64,000 nt of DNA from Natronorubrum tibetense GA33 (GTDB lineage Archaea > Halobacteriota > Halobacteria > Halobacteriales > Natrialbaceae), in assembly GCF_000383975.1 (NCBI RefSeq), contig NZ_KB913017.1, forward strand, positions 2,888,165 through 2,952,164. Reading direction: 5' to 3'. Within the stretch, counting starts at the first letter, position 1, and each line of letters opens with the position of its first letter. This document shows, one piece after another, positions 17,894-25,984 of the stretch. A program made the position numbers and the translations under genes. Under the pieces are notes generated by a model, which was not told the origin of the DNA, did not search any database, and was given only the letters and a program-made list of their open reading frames with translations.

Positions 17894-19038
17894 TCTAACA
17901 CCTCGGAGAACGCGTCGTCGCCGTACTTTTCGCGGAGCGCGTTCAGTTCCGCTCGCTGCTCGCGGAGTCGCTCCGACGGCTCGTCGTAGACGTGGTCGAA
18001 GAGTCGATCCGGGTCGGTTGCCGCCGACTCGGCCGCGGCGACCGCGTCGTCGATCGTCGCCTCGACGCGGTCGGTGAGTTCGTCGTCGAGGTCGTCGTCG
18101 AGGATCCCCTCCGAGTAGAGGTAGTTTCGCAGGCGCTCGAGCGGATCCCGCTCTCGCCAGGAGTCGGCCTCGTCGTCCTCGCGATAGACCGACGGATCGT
18201 CGGCGGTCGTGTGCGCGCCGTACCGGTACTGCACCGCCTCGATGAGCGTCGGCCGCCGCTCGCCGTCGGTCGGCTCTTTCGCCTTTTCGAGGGCCGCCCG
18301 CGTGACCTCGTAGGTGGCCAGTGGGTCGAGTCCGTCGACGCGCACGCCCTCGATTCCGTAGGCCTGTGCCTTCTGGGCTAGCGTCGCGCTCGCCGTCTGG
18401 CGATCCCGCGGGACGGAGATTGCCCACTGATTGTTGTTGCAGACGAACACCGCGGGCACGTCGAACACGCCGGCGAAGTTCAGTCCCTCGTGGAAGTCGC
18501 CCTCCGACGTTGCGCCGTCGCCGAAGTGACACAGTACGGCCTCCTCGACCCGACCCTGTAGCTGGTGGCCCCAGGCCATCCCCACGGCCTGTGGCAACTG
18601 CGTCGCGATCGGGATGTACTCCGGGAGGACGTTGACATCCTCCGGAATCGCGTAGCCGTCGCGGTGGCCGCGAAGCGGCTTCAACAGCGACTCGAGGGAC
18701 ATGCCGTGGACGTACTTGGCCGCGTGTTCCCGGTAGGTGGGGAACAGCCAGTCTCGGTCCTCGAGGGCGTAACTCGTCGCGACCTGTGCGCCTTCCTGTC
18801 CCGTCATCGGCGCGTAAGTCGCGATCCGTCCCTGTCGCTGGAGGCTGATCGCCCGCTCGTCGAATCGGCGCGCGAGCGCGATGTCTTCGTACATCGAGAG
18901 CAGTTCCTCGGCCGAGAGGTCGGGAACCGTTGCGTTCGGCAAGACGTTCCCGTCCGCGTCGAGAATCCGGATCGGTTCGTCGTCGGTTCGCGCGAGGTCG
19001 TTACGTTCGCTCAAGTCTACGTCTTCGTGCGTGCTCAT
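17890..19038 (-). CDS. 2-oxoacid dehydrogenase E1 component, alpha subunit
   Basis: A 382-residue alpha subunit with the ThDP motif HFGDGATSEGDFHEGLN followed by VFVCNNNQWAIS, and the conserved PTLIEAVQYRYGAHTTADDP phosphorylation-loop region. It is the first gene of the two-gene operon; the beta ATG overlaps its stop. The substrate class (pyruvate, branched-chain or acetoin-like) is not decidable from the motifs. Such E1 pairs occur in several copies in haloarchaea, often with unclear activity. Confidence 0.88.
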   Translation of the reverse strand: MSTHEDVDLSERNDLARTDDEPIRILDADGNVLPNATVPDLSAEELLSMYEDIALARRFDERAISLQRQGRIATYAPMTGQEGAQVATSYALEDRDWLFPTYREHAAKYVHGMSLESLLKPLRGHRDGYAIPEDVNVLPEYIPIATQLPQAVGMAWGHQLQGRVEEAVLCHFGDGATSEGDFHEGLNFAGVFDVPAVFVCNNNQWAISVPRDRQTASATLAQKAQAYGIEGVRVDGLDPLATYEVTRAALEKAKEPTDGERRPTLIEAVQYRYGAHTTADDPSVYREDDEADSWRERDPLERLRNYLYSEGILDDDLDDELTDRVEATIDDAVAAAESAATDPDRLFDHVYDEPSERLREQRAELNALREKYGDDAFSEVLE

Positions 19039-19549
19039 TGGTAGTGGTGGTAGCTGACCGGTGGCTGCTCGTCGTGCGGTACCACGGTCGGTCTGGGTAA
19101 CCCCGGGATCGGTGAGAACGACGCCCGCGAGTCAGGACCAGAGAGTGTGACCGATGCGAGCGCGTGTATCACTTCGCATCGGTGCGCCCTCCGCCAGTTT
19201 CCCTGTAAAGAGGAAGACCGTGCTAACGCAGATGCGAAGACCACGGGGTAGCTCGGTCACAGCGCCAACCTCTTTTCTACTGGCGGTTGCCATATCGTAT
19301 ACAATCATGAAGGTACTACTTAATAGTCCCGTGAGACAGACTCACAACGACTGCCGTCGATCGGCGACGAACCTGCGAGGACTCCGCCGTCGCCACTGGG
19401 CAAGGGGTTCGAGAGGCGTCGTCTCTGGGTGTCGCTCCCCCTATTCGAACGGGCCCCCTCCGCCTCGCGTTTCGATTGTTCCTCCCGAAACCATCGGAAA
19501 TCGCTTCCGATACCAGTATTCACATTATTCCACTCGTTGGCCGCGTCAT
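19039..19549. promoter_or_regulatory. Divergent region between the E1 genes and the penicillin-acylase gene
   Basis: 510 bases with no supported gene. CTATTCGAACGGG (19441-19453) resembles the IclR-gene inverted repeat. CACATTATTCC (19521-19531) is a TATA-like box about 25 bases before the acylase ATG at 19550. An AT-rich part at about 19290-19325 may serve a further promoter. Confidence 0.4.
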
Positions 19550-22192
19550 ATGGTACCATCACTCAGTAGGCGGAGTCTCCTCGCCGCCGGGGCTGTGGCT
19601 ACCGCGGACCGATTCATCGATAGTAAGACGCTTCCGTTCGAGCGGACGGACGAACCGCCGGTCGCCGTGACGATCAAGCGGACCGAGTACGGCGTCCCAC
19701 ACATCTACGCGCGCGGTGGTGACGGTCCCGAACCGGTCTTCTACGGCTACGGCTACGCGACCGCTCGCGACCGACTCTATCAACTCGAACTCTACCGCCG
19801 GTTCTATCACGGAACCGTCGCCGAAGTGCTGGGCGAAGAGTGGGTCGAGTTCGACCGCGAGGCGCGTATCGCCCACGATAGCTCGGTGCCCCTCGAGGAA
19901 CAGATCGAGACGCAACTGGACCCGGAACATCGCGCGGTCCTGCGGGCGTACGCCGACGGGATCAACCGACACATCGAGGACGTGCGTTCCGGCGAGAGCG
20001 AGAGGGACGGGTTCCACAGCGGGTTCGTCGAGAACGGTTTCGAGCCCGATCACTGGGATCCAGCGGACGTGGCTGGCGTTTTCGTTGCCACGATGGCGTT
20101 CTTCTCGGGGGTGAACCTCGAGACGCTGAACGCCGCGGTGCTCGCGGGACTCGAAGCGGAGTACGACGACGAGACCGCGTGGGACCTGTTCGAGGACCTC
20201 CAGTGGGGTGACGACCCGGATGCGCCGACCTCTGGGAACGTGCCGAATCCCGGTTTCACGCCGCCGACGGCCGACGCCGGAATCTACGAGGACCGGATCG
20301 ACGGCGGTGAGAACGGCGGGACCAGCAACCGCATAACGGGCGGCGAGTATCGCCTCTCGAGCGATCCGGACGGGGCGTTCGACCGCCAGCAGCGCCGGCT
20401 CGAGACGCTCGTCGGCGGGGCTCACGAGCTCGGTATTCCGACGACCGTCGGCTCGAACGCGCTCGTCGTCCACGGCGACGTCACCGAGAGCGGCGATCAC
20501 CTCCTCATGGGTGGCCCGCAGATGGAGTTCTCCACGCCGTCGGTTATGTACGAGGTCGGGCTCCACGGTCCGGGTTTCGACGTGAGCGGTATCACAGTGA
20601 CCGGCTACCCCGCCATCATGTTCGGACACAACGGCGACGGCTCGTTCACCTCGACGGCGGGTATCGACAAGAGTATCCAGACGTTCGTCGAGTCGATCCG
20701 GACGACCGACGACGGTCCCGACGAGTACGCGTTTCGCGACGAGTGGTTCGAAATCGAGGAAGACGAGCAGGTCATCGAAGTGGCCGACGGAGCGGACGTA
20801 ACCCACACCGTTCGGCGGACGCGCCACGGCGTCGTCACCGACTACGACCCCAAGGATGGCGAAGCTATCGCGCAAACGCGGGCCTACGACGGCCGGGATA
20901 TGCTCTCGTTCCGAGCGTTCTACGACGCGCAGTTCGCCGACGACGTCAAGGAGTACCGCGACGCCGCCCAGCAGTGTGACTACGCGTTGAACTTCATGTG
21001 GGCCGGCGACGGCGGGATCGGCTTCTTCCACCTCGGCCGCTACCCGGACGCCGAGTCGGTCCCGTGGGATACCCGACTGCCCGCCGACGGCACCGAATAC
21101 GAACTAACCGACGACGACTTCCTGCGGGCGGCCGACGGCGAGGTCCCCTACAGCATCAACCCGCCGGTCGGCTACTCAGCCCAGTGGAACAACAAACCCG
21201 CACCCGACTGGGACAACGGCGACCGAAGCTACTCGTGGGGCGTCGACCACCGCGTCCAGCGATTCATCAACCTCGTCGAACACGAACTCGAGTCGACCGG
21301 GTCGGTCAGCTACGAGAATCTGAAGGAGATGGTCTACGATACCTCCTTCGTCGACCTGCGGGCGATCCGGTACAAGGAGTTCCTCCTCGAGGCGCTCGAG
21401 GACGCCGACCTCTCGAAGACCGAGCGCAAGGCGAGGGCGTACCTCGAGCGGTGGGACGACTATCGGCAGGCCGACGGCGATAACTACATGGGGCGGTATC
21501 CGGTCGGCTACACCGTCTTCGACGCGTTCTTCCCACGGCTCATGGAGCGGACGTTCGCGTCGACGTTCGGCGAGGGGTTCGAACTTGCGACGACGTTTTT
21601 GAACTTCCGATACGGCCGCGGGACGCTCATGCGGGCGCTCTACCCGGAGGAGACGGCGCTTGACGTCGCGGTCGACTACTTCGACGGTGACCGGGACGGC
21701 GTGTTCCGCGAGGCGTTTCGGGACGCGGTCGCCGACCTCGAGGAGGAGTATAGCGAGACTCCGGCGGAGTCTCGAGAAGGCGGTGAAGCCGCCGACGGAA
21801 CGGATGTCTCCGAGTGGCGCGCCGGCGTCGAGACCGACGGCCTCGGGAACGTCGTTCTGTTCGGGATGCCCGTCGGCGTCGGCGACGCCGGCGAAATGCC
21901 GTTCATGAACCGCGGAACCGAGAACCACTTCGTCCGAATGGGCGAAGAGATTCGGGCGGAGAACGTCCTCCCGCCGGGAAACTCCGGCTACCTCTCGCCG
22001 GACGGCGAGTCCGGTCCCCACTACGAGGATCAACTCGAGTTGTTCATGAACTTCGAGTACAAGGACCTGCTGTTCGACGAGAGCGAGGTGGCCGCTGCGA
22101 CGGTCGACCGGACGGTTCTGACACCGGCTGGGAAAACGGCCGCCTCTCGGAACGGTGATCGATCGAAGAAAAAGTCGTCAGGGGACGACTAA
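19550..22192 (+). CDS. Exported penicillin acylase-type (Ntn) amidohydrolase
   Basis: An 880-residue precursor: Tat signal (LSRRSLLAAGAV), alpha chain, spacer and beta chain starting at the predicted nucleophile Ser302 (TVGSNALVV). The beta chain follows penicillin G acylase closely: GGPQMEFSTPSVMYEVGLHG, GHNGDGSFTSTAG and the oxyanion Asn in NNKP (547-550). Such enzymes autoproteolyse and hydrolyse phenylacetyl amides, N-acyl homoserine lactones or similar amides outside the cell. Next to paa genes, release of phenylacetate is a reasonable job. The frame is open upstream to 19154; the ATG at 19550 gives the Tat signal and correct TATA spacing. Confidence 0.88.
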   Translation: MVPSLSRRSLLAAGAVATADRFIDSKTLPFERTDEPPVAVTIKRTEYGVPHIYARGGDGPEPVFYGYGYATARDRLYQLELYRRFYHGTVAEVLGEEWVEFDREARIAHDSSVPLEEQIETQLDPEHRAVLRAYADGINRHIEDVRSGESERDGFHSGFVENGFEPDHWDPADVAGVFVATMAFFSGVNLETLNAAVLAGLEAEYDDETAWDLFEDLQWGDDPDAPTSGNVPNPGFTPPTADAGIYEDRIDGGENGGTSNRITGGEYRLSSDPDGAFDRQQRRLETLVGGAHELGIPTTVGSNALVVHGDVTESGDHLLMGGPQMEFSTPSVMYEVGLHGPGFDVSGITVTGYPAIMFGHNGDGSFTSTAGIDKSIQTFVESIRTTDDGPDEYAFRDEWFEIEEDEQVIEVADGADVTHTVRRTRHGVVTDYDPKDGEAIAQTRAYDGRDMLSFRAFYDAQFADDVKEYRDAAQQCDYALNFMWAGDGGIGFFHLGRYPDAESVPWDTRLPADGTEYELTDDDFLRAADGEVPYSINPPVGYSAQWNNKPAPDWDNGDRSYSWGVDHRVQRFINLVEHELESTGSVSYENLKEMVYDTSFVDLRAIRYKEFLLEALEDADLSKTERKARAYLERWDDYRQADGDNYMGRYPVGYTVFDAFFPRLMERTFASTFGEGFELATTFLNFRYGRGTLMRALYPEETALDVAVDYFDGDRDGVFREAFRDAVADLEEEYSETPAESREGGEAADGTDVSEWRAGVETDGLGNVVLFGMPVGVGDAGEMPFMNRGTENHFVRMGEEIRAENVLPPGNSGYLSPDGESGPHYEDQLELFMNFEYKDLLFDESEVAAATVDRTVLTPAGKTAASRNGDRSKKKSSGDD

Positions 22193-22244
22193 TCGGCCTC
22201 GGTTCCCGACGACTAACTCGAGTCGAACAAAACGTGCGTCGGGA

Positions 22245-22631
22245 CTATCCGGTCTTGTAGACGCCGCGGGCGTCGGCGATCAGTGTATCATCGTCTTCAG
22301 CGTAAACGTCCACGTCGACCACACCCACGTCGCTGCCACAGCGAAGGACGTCCGCCTCCGCGTAGAGGTCACCGGTTCCGGCGTTGAGATAGTCGATCCG
22401 CATGTCGATCGTCGGCACGGGCTGGTCGACCTCCGAAACCAGCGCCGCGCCGCCGACGGTATCCGCCAGCGTGAAGGTGACGCCGCCGTGGGCCATCAAC
22501 CGGTCCTCGTTCCAGGAGAGTTCCTCGGTCATCTCGAGTCGACCCTCGGCGTGGCCGTCGGCGCATTCGGTTACGTCGATTCCGAGCAGGGATGCAAAGG
22601 GCATGTCTTCGAAGAACGCTTCGGTGTCCAT
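22245..22631 (-). CDS. PaaI-type hotdog thioesterase
   Basis: A 128-residue hotdog-fold acyl-CoA thioesterase with the PaaI signature MAHGGVTFTLADTVGGAAL and an N-terminal SLLGIDVTECADGHAEGRLE. PaaI proteins clear dead-end or hydroxylated phenylacetyl-CoA and protect the CoA pool. It lies just downstream of paaK on the same strand (77-base gap), so it is likely part of the paaK transcript. It is one of three such proteins in this window. Confidence 0.8.
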   Translation of the reverse strand: MDTEAFFEDMPFASLLGIDVTECADGHAEGRLEMTEELSWNEDRLMAHGGVTFTLADTVGGAALVSEVDQPVPTIDMRIDYLNAGTGDLYAEADVLRCGSDVGVVDVDVYAEDDDTLIADARGVYKTG

Positions 22632-22708
22632 GCATGACTCGTTTCCCACGAGTCGTAATAAAAGTACCAGGGAAAGCGAACGACCGTCGCTGCGACTCGG
22701 CCGCGCGA

Positions 22709-23989
22709 TCAGCGGTGGTCGTAGACGCGTGTTACCTTCCCGACTTCCGTGCGTTCGATCGTTCCGTACTCGACCAACTCGAGTTCGTCGGGCGTAAACG
22801 ACAGGGCGTTCTGTAGCCGTTCGAGAACCTTGTCGCGAAGTCCGTCGAGGTCGCCGTCGAACGCCTCGGCGAGTTCCACGGTCAACTCGAGGGTGTCCAG
22901 GTTGTTCTCGCGATCGAGATCGATTCGGTAGTAGGGGGCGACCGCGTCGAACTCGAGGATCACGTCCTCGATCTGACTCGGATAGAGGTTGACGCCGCGG
23001 ACGATCAACAGGTCGTCGGCGCGGCCGGTGACGCTGTCCATGCGAGCCATCGATCGGCCGCAATCGCACGGCTCCCGCGTGAGCGTCGTGAGATCGCCGG
23101 TGCGGTATCGGAGCACCGGCAGCGCCTCCTTCGTGAGCGTGGTCAACACGAGTTCGCCCTCCTCGCCCTCGGGAACCGGCTCGCCGGTCCGCGGATCGAT
23201 CACCTCGGGGTAGAAGTGGTCCTCCCAGATGTGCATACCGGCCTGGGCCTCGCACTCGACGGCGACACCGGGGCCGATCAGTTCGGAGAGACCGTAGTTC
23301 TCGTATCCCCTGACGCCGAGTCGGTCCTCGATCTCCTCGCGCATCGGCTCGGTGCAGGGCTCGGCTCCGTAGAGCACCGTCGAAAGCGGCAGTTCGCGCG
23401 GGTCGACGCCCATCTCCGCGGCCGTCTCGGCAAAGTAGAGCGCGTACGACGGCGTACACGCGAGCGCGTCGCTCTCGAGGTCGCGTGCGAGTTCGACCTG
23501 CCGTTGCGTGTTGCCGCTTCCGGCCGGAATCACCGTCGCACCGAGTTCTTCGGCGCCGCCGTGAAAACCGAGGCCGCCGGTGAACAGGCCGTAGCCGTAG
23601 GCGTTCTGTACCGTGTCGCTTGAGTCGAGCCCCGCCGCAGCCATCGAGCGGGCCATCACCTCGTGCCACAGCTCGAGGTCGCCGTCGGTGTAGGAGACGA
23701 TTTTCGGTTTGCCGGTCGTCCCCGATGAGGCGTGGATCCGCCGGAGTTCGTCGTCGTCGACGGCGAACAGACCGTCGGGATACGTCTCGCGGAAGTCGGC
23801 TTTCGTCGTAAACGGCAGGGACTGGATGTCTTCGATCGAGTCGATATCTGTGGGAGCGATCCCGGCCTCGTCGAGGGTCTGCCGATAGAACGGCACGTTC
23901 TCGAAGGCGTACTCGACGGTGTCACGAAGCCGGTCCGACTGCAACTCCCGTAGTTCGTCGTGAGACCTGTACTGGGTAGTGTCTGCCAT
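22709..23989 (-). CDS. paaK: Phenylacetate-CoA ligase (first copy)
   Basis: A 426-residue adenylate-forming ligase of the PaaK type. The P-loop is HASSGTTGKPKIVSY, then YGYGLFTGGLGFHGGAEELG, YRTGDLTTL, and the C-terminal ERTEVGKVTRVYDHR with the catalytic Lys. It makes phenylacetyl-CoA from phenylacetate, ATP and CoA. It is very similar to the copy at 34158. The upstream region (23990-24199) holds the near-palindrome ACCAAAGATCTTGGT. Confidence 0.92.
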   Translation of the reverse strand: MADTTQYRSHDELRELQSDRLRDTVEYAFENVPFYRQTLDEAGIAPTDIDSIEDIQSLPFTTKADFRETYPDGLFAVDDDELRRIHASSGTTGKPKIVSYTDGDLELWHEVMARSMAAAGLDSSDTVQNAYGYGLFTGGLGFHGGAEELGATVIPAGSGNTQRQVELARDLESDALACTPSYALYFAETAAEMGVDPRELPLSTVLYGAEPCTEPMREEIEDRLGVRGYENYGLSELIGPGVAVECEAQAGMHIWEDHFYPEVIDPRTGEPVPEGEEGELVLTTLTKEALPVLRYRTGDLTTLTREPCDCGRSMARMDSVTGRADDLLIVRGVNLYPSQIEDVILEFDAVAPYYRIDLDRENNLDTLELTVELAEAFDGDLDGLRDKVLERLQNALSFTPDELELVEYGTIERTEVGKVTRVYDHR

Positions 23990-24018
23990 GTTCCCGTACT
24001 CGAGTCACGGTATCAACT

Positions 24019-24033
24019 ACCAAAGATCTTGGT
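24019..24033. promoter_or_regulatory. Near-palindrome ACCAAAGATCTTGGT upstream of paaK
   Basis: Fifteen bases, symmetric except for the central base, 30-44 bases upstream of the paaK start (minus strand). Its position beside the promoter makes it a candidate operator; no second copy was found. Confidence 0.35.
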
Positions 24034-24199
24034 TTTTCGACGGCTCGACCGCCATTCTCGGTAATCGACGGCGCGCTACGGAGTCGAGTGGTTCGGAACA
24101 AACGGTGCGGACGACGCTCTCGATCGCTCGAGCGAGCGATGGACCTGAGGTTGCTCGCCGAGCGAACTGGAGAGTGACCGTACCGATACCGCGAGCGGT

Positions 24200-24370
24200 T
24201 TACTCGAACTTTTCGAACGGCTGCTCGCAGCTATTGCAGTAGTGCATCGACCGACAGAGCGACGGGCCCTTCGGGTGCTCGCGGACGGTGTCGGTCGACT
24301 CGCAGTAGGGACACTCGGCACCCGTTGTCTCCCCGCTGGTCGTGACGCTCGGATCGAGATTCCGTCTCAT
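24200..24370 (-). CDS. Stand-alone PaaD-type zinc-ribbon protein (56 residues)
   Basis: A 56-residue protein with four paired cysteines: CPYC (20-23), then Cys39 and CNSC (45-48), and the ending QPFEKFE. This matches the C-terminal zinc ribbon of bacterial PaaD (CPxC...CxxCxEPFxxFK), which here is a separate gene. Its ATG overlaps the paaD stop (ATGA at 24367-24370). It is the last gene of the paaABCD operon and probably acts with PaaD in maturation of the phenylacetyl-CoA epoxygenase. Confidence 0.8.
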   Translation of the reverse strand: MRRNLDPSVTTSGETTGAECPYCESTDTVREHPKGPSLCRSMHYCNSCEQPFEKFE

Positions 24371-24798
24371 ATGCTGAGCCCGAACTCCCGCAGGTCGTCT
24401 TTGCCCTGTTCGGTCACCATCTCGACGGTCCACTCCGGACTCCAGACGAGTCGTAACTCGGCGTCGTCGACGCCGTCGACGGCGGCGACCGCGTCTTCGA
24501 CCTCCCCCGTGAGCATGTCTCGAGCGGGACACCCCGAGTAGGTGAGCGTCATGTCGACGGTTACGACGCCGTCGTCGACGTCGACGCCGTAGATCAAACC
24601 GAGATCGACGATACTGATCGGCATCTCGGGGTCTTCGATCCCGTAGAGGGCATCCCACACGTCGGCCGCGAGGCCGGTCGCGTCCGCGCCGGTCGCGGGA
24701 AGATCGTCGCTTCCCTCGCCCTCGCGGTAGTCGGTGTACGCACAGGGCGTGGCGTCGGCGTTCGGGTTCGGTTCCGGTTCCGGAGTATCGCTGTTCAT
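24367..24798 (-). CDS. paaD: PaaD, MIP18-type maturation factor of the phenylacetyl-CoA epoxygenase
   Basis: A 143-residue protein whose core (about 45-140) is the MIP18/DUF59 fold: IEDPEMPISIVDLGLIYGV, MTLTYSGCPARDML, VWSPEWTVEMVTEQGK. The DUF59 part matches PaaD but the C-terminal zinc ribbon is missing and encoded by the next gene. The N-terminus (about 1-40) is a Pro/Asp-rich haloarchaeal extension. The ATG overlaps the paaC stop (TAATG). It likely helps assemble or load the metal centre of PaaABC. Confidence 0.88.
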   Translation of the reverse strand: MNSDTPEPEPNPNADATPCAYTDYREGEGSDDLPATGADATGLAADVWDALYGIEDPEMPISIVDLGLIYGVDVDDGVVTVDMTLTYSGCPARDMLTGEVEDAVAAVDGVDDAELRLVWSPEWTVEMVTEQGKDDLREFGLSI

Positions 24799-25661
24799 TA
24801 TTCTGGTTTTGCCATGATCTTCGTCGCTTCGCTCCGTCCGAGTTCGCGGTAGGTGTTGGTGAACTCCGCGTGGAGGTCGTCCCACGCGTCGGTGTGCGTG
24901 CCGTCGCGACCGCGAACCTCGGGGAGGGTGTCGGCCGTGACCTCGAGGTCGTAGTCGTCGTATTGGATGACCTCCGAGACCGGCGTTTCCAGCCCCAGTT
25001 CGTCGAGGTAAGGGACCACGATCGAGAGCCACTCCTCGCGAAGCTCCGCGAGCGAGGCGTCACGAAAGCCGGCCTCGACGATCGTTTCCTCGAGATCCGC
25101 ACTGCCGGATTCGAACAACGTCAGCGCATGCGGGAACAGCCGGTCGACGGCCGCTTGCAGGCGCTCGCTGCTCTCGTCGCCGTCAGCGAGCCGCTCCATC
25201 CAGTTCTCGGCGTGTTCGCGGTGATACTCCTCCTCGTTTTGGATCTTGCCGACCCGGTCGGCAATCTTCGCGTACGAGGACTCCTCGAGGGCCTCGAGAC
25301 GCAGCTCTTCGGCGACATCGTAGAGGTAGTGTCGCAGGATGACGTCGGCCCAGTCACCGTCGGTGAACGGGCGTTCCGTGAGCGTGCTGTGACGCCATTC
25401 GTCGGGGTCGCGCTCGTAAATCAGTTCGTGTTCCTCGTGGCCGAGGTCCTCCAGAACGTCGTACCAGAGCCGGGCGTGACCCAGTTCGTCCTGTGCGTTG
25501 TTTGCGAGCGCGAGATCCGACTCGAGGGTTGGGGCGCGAACCTGCCACTCAGTGTAGCGTTCGGCCTGTACGTACTCGTCGTCGGCCAGTTCGAACAGAA
25601 GGGCCTCGAGGGCGTCGGCCTGCTCGTCGTCGAGGGATGCGGGGGAGTCGAATGCGGGCAT
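24798..25661 (-). CDS. paaC: Phenylacetyl-CoA epoxygenase subunit PaaC
   Basis: A 287-residue ferritin-like, all-helical subunit (NNAQDELGHARLWYDVL, NEEEYHREHAENWMERL). PaaC pairs with catalytic PaaA as structural partner in the (PaaABC)2 epoxygenase complex and binds CoA-ester at the interface. It starts right after paaB (no gap) and ends on the paaD start. Length fits the bacterial protein with an acidic shift. Confidence 0.9.
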   Translation of the reverse strand: MPAFDSPASLDDEQADALEALLFELADDEYVQAERYTEWQVRAPTLESDLALANNAQDELGHARLWYDVLEDLGHEEHELIYERDPDEWRHSTLTERPFTDGDWADVILRHYLYDVAEELRLEALEESSYAKIADRVGKIQNEEEYHREHAENWMERLADGDESSERLQAAVDRLFPHALTLFESGSADLEETIVEAGFRDASLAELREEWLSIVVPYLDELGLETPVSEVIQYDDYDLEVTADTLPEVRGRDGTHTDAWDDLHAEFTNTYRELGRSEATKIMAKPE

Positions 25662-25982
25662 TTATACCACCTCGCTCCGCCGCCTTTCGGCGTCTTCCTG
25701 TTCGTCCGAAGATTCGACGACCTCGCTTGCGTCGTCGGCAGTGACGTTGTACCCCGTCGCCCATCGGTAGCTTTTGTCGGTCGTGCCGCCGAACGAGTAC
25801 TTCTCACCGTCGACCTCGCCGACTTCTTCTTTCGGGACGACCCACATGTTGTTGGTCGGCTTGCGCCGACCGTGTTGGATCGCGGCGAACTGCTTTGCCA
25901 TCTCGCGGTCCGGGGCGTGGACGTTTCCACAGTGGGTGTGATACTCGCCTTCTTTCTCCTGTCGGAATACTTCCCAGATCAT
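25662..25982 (-). CDS. paaB: Phenylacetyl-CoA epoxygenase subunit PaaB
   Basis: A 106-residue protein with the PaaB signature WEVFRQEKEGEYHTHCGNVHAPDREMA and a later PTNNMWVVPKEEV. PaaB is a small bridging subunit between PaaAC units. It starts 2 bases after the paaA stop. The acidic, Arg-rich tail (about 85-106) is variable. Confidence 0.9.
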   Translation of the reverse strand: MIWEVFRQEKEGEYHTHCGNVHAPDREMAKQFAAIQHGRRKPTNNMWVVPKEEVGEVDGEKYSFGGTTDKSYRWATGYNVTADDASEVVESSDEQEDAERRRSEVV

Positions 25983-25984
25983 TG

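Noticed and set aside
22245..23669. Long frame in the paaK/thioesterase region
   Set aside because: It is a frame shadow of paaK; the real thioesterase begins at the ATG at 22631.
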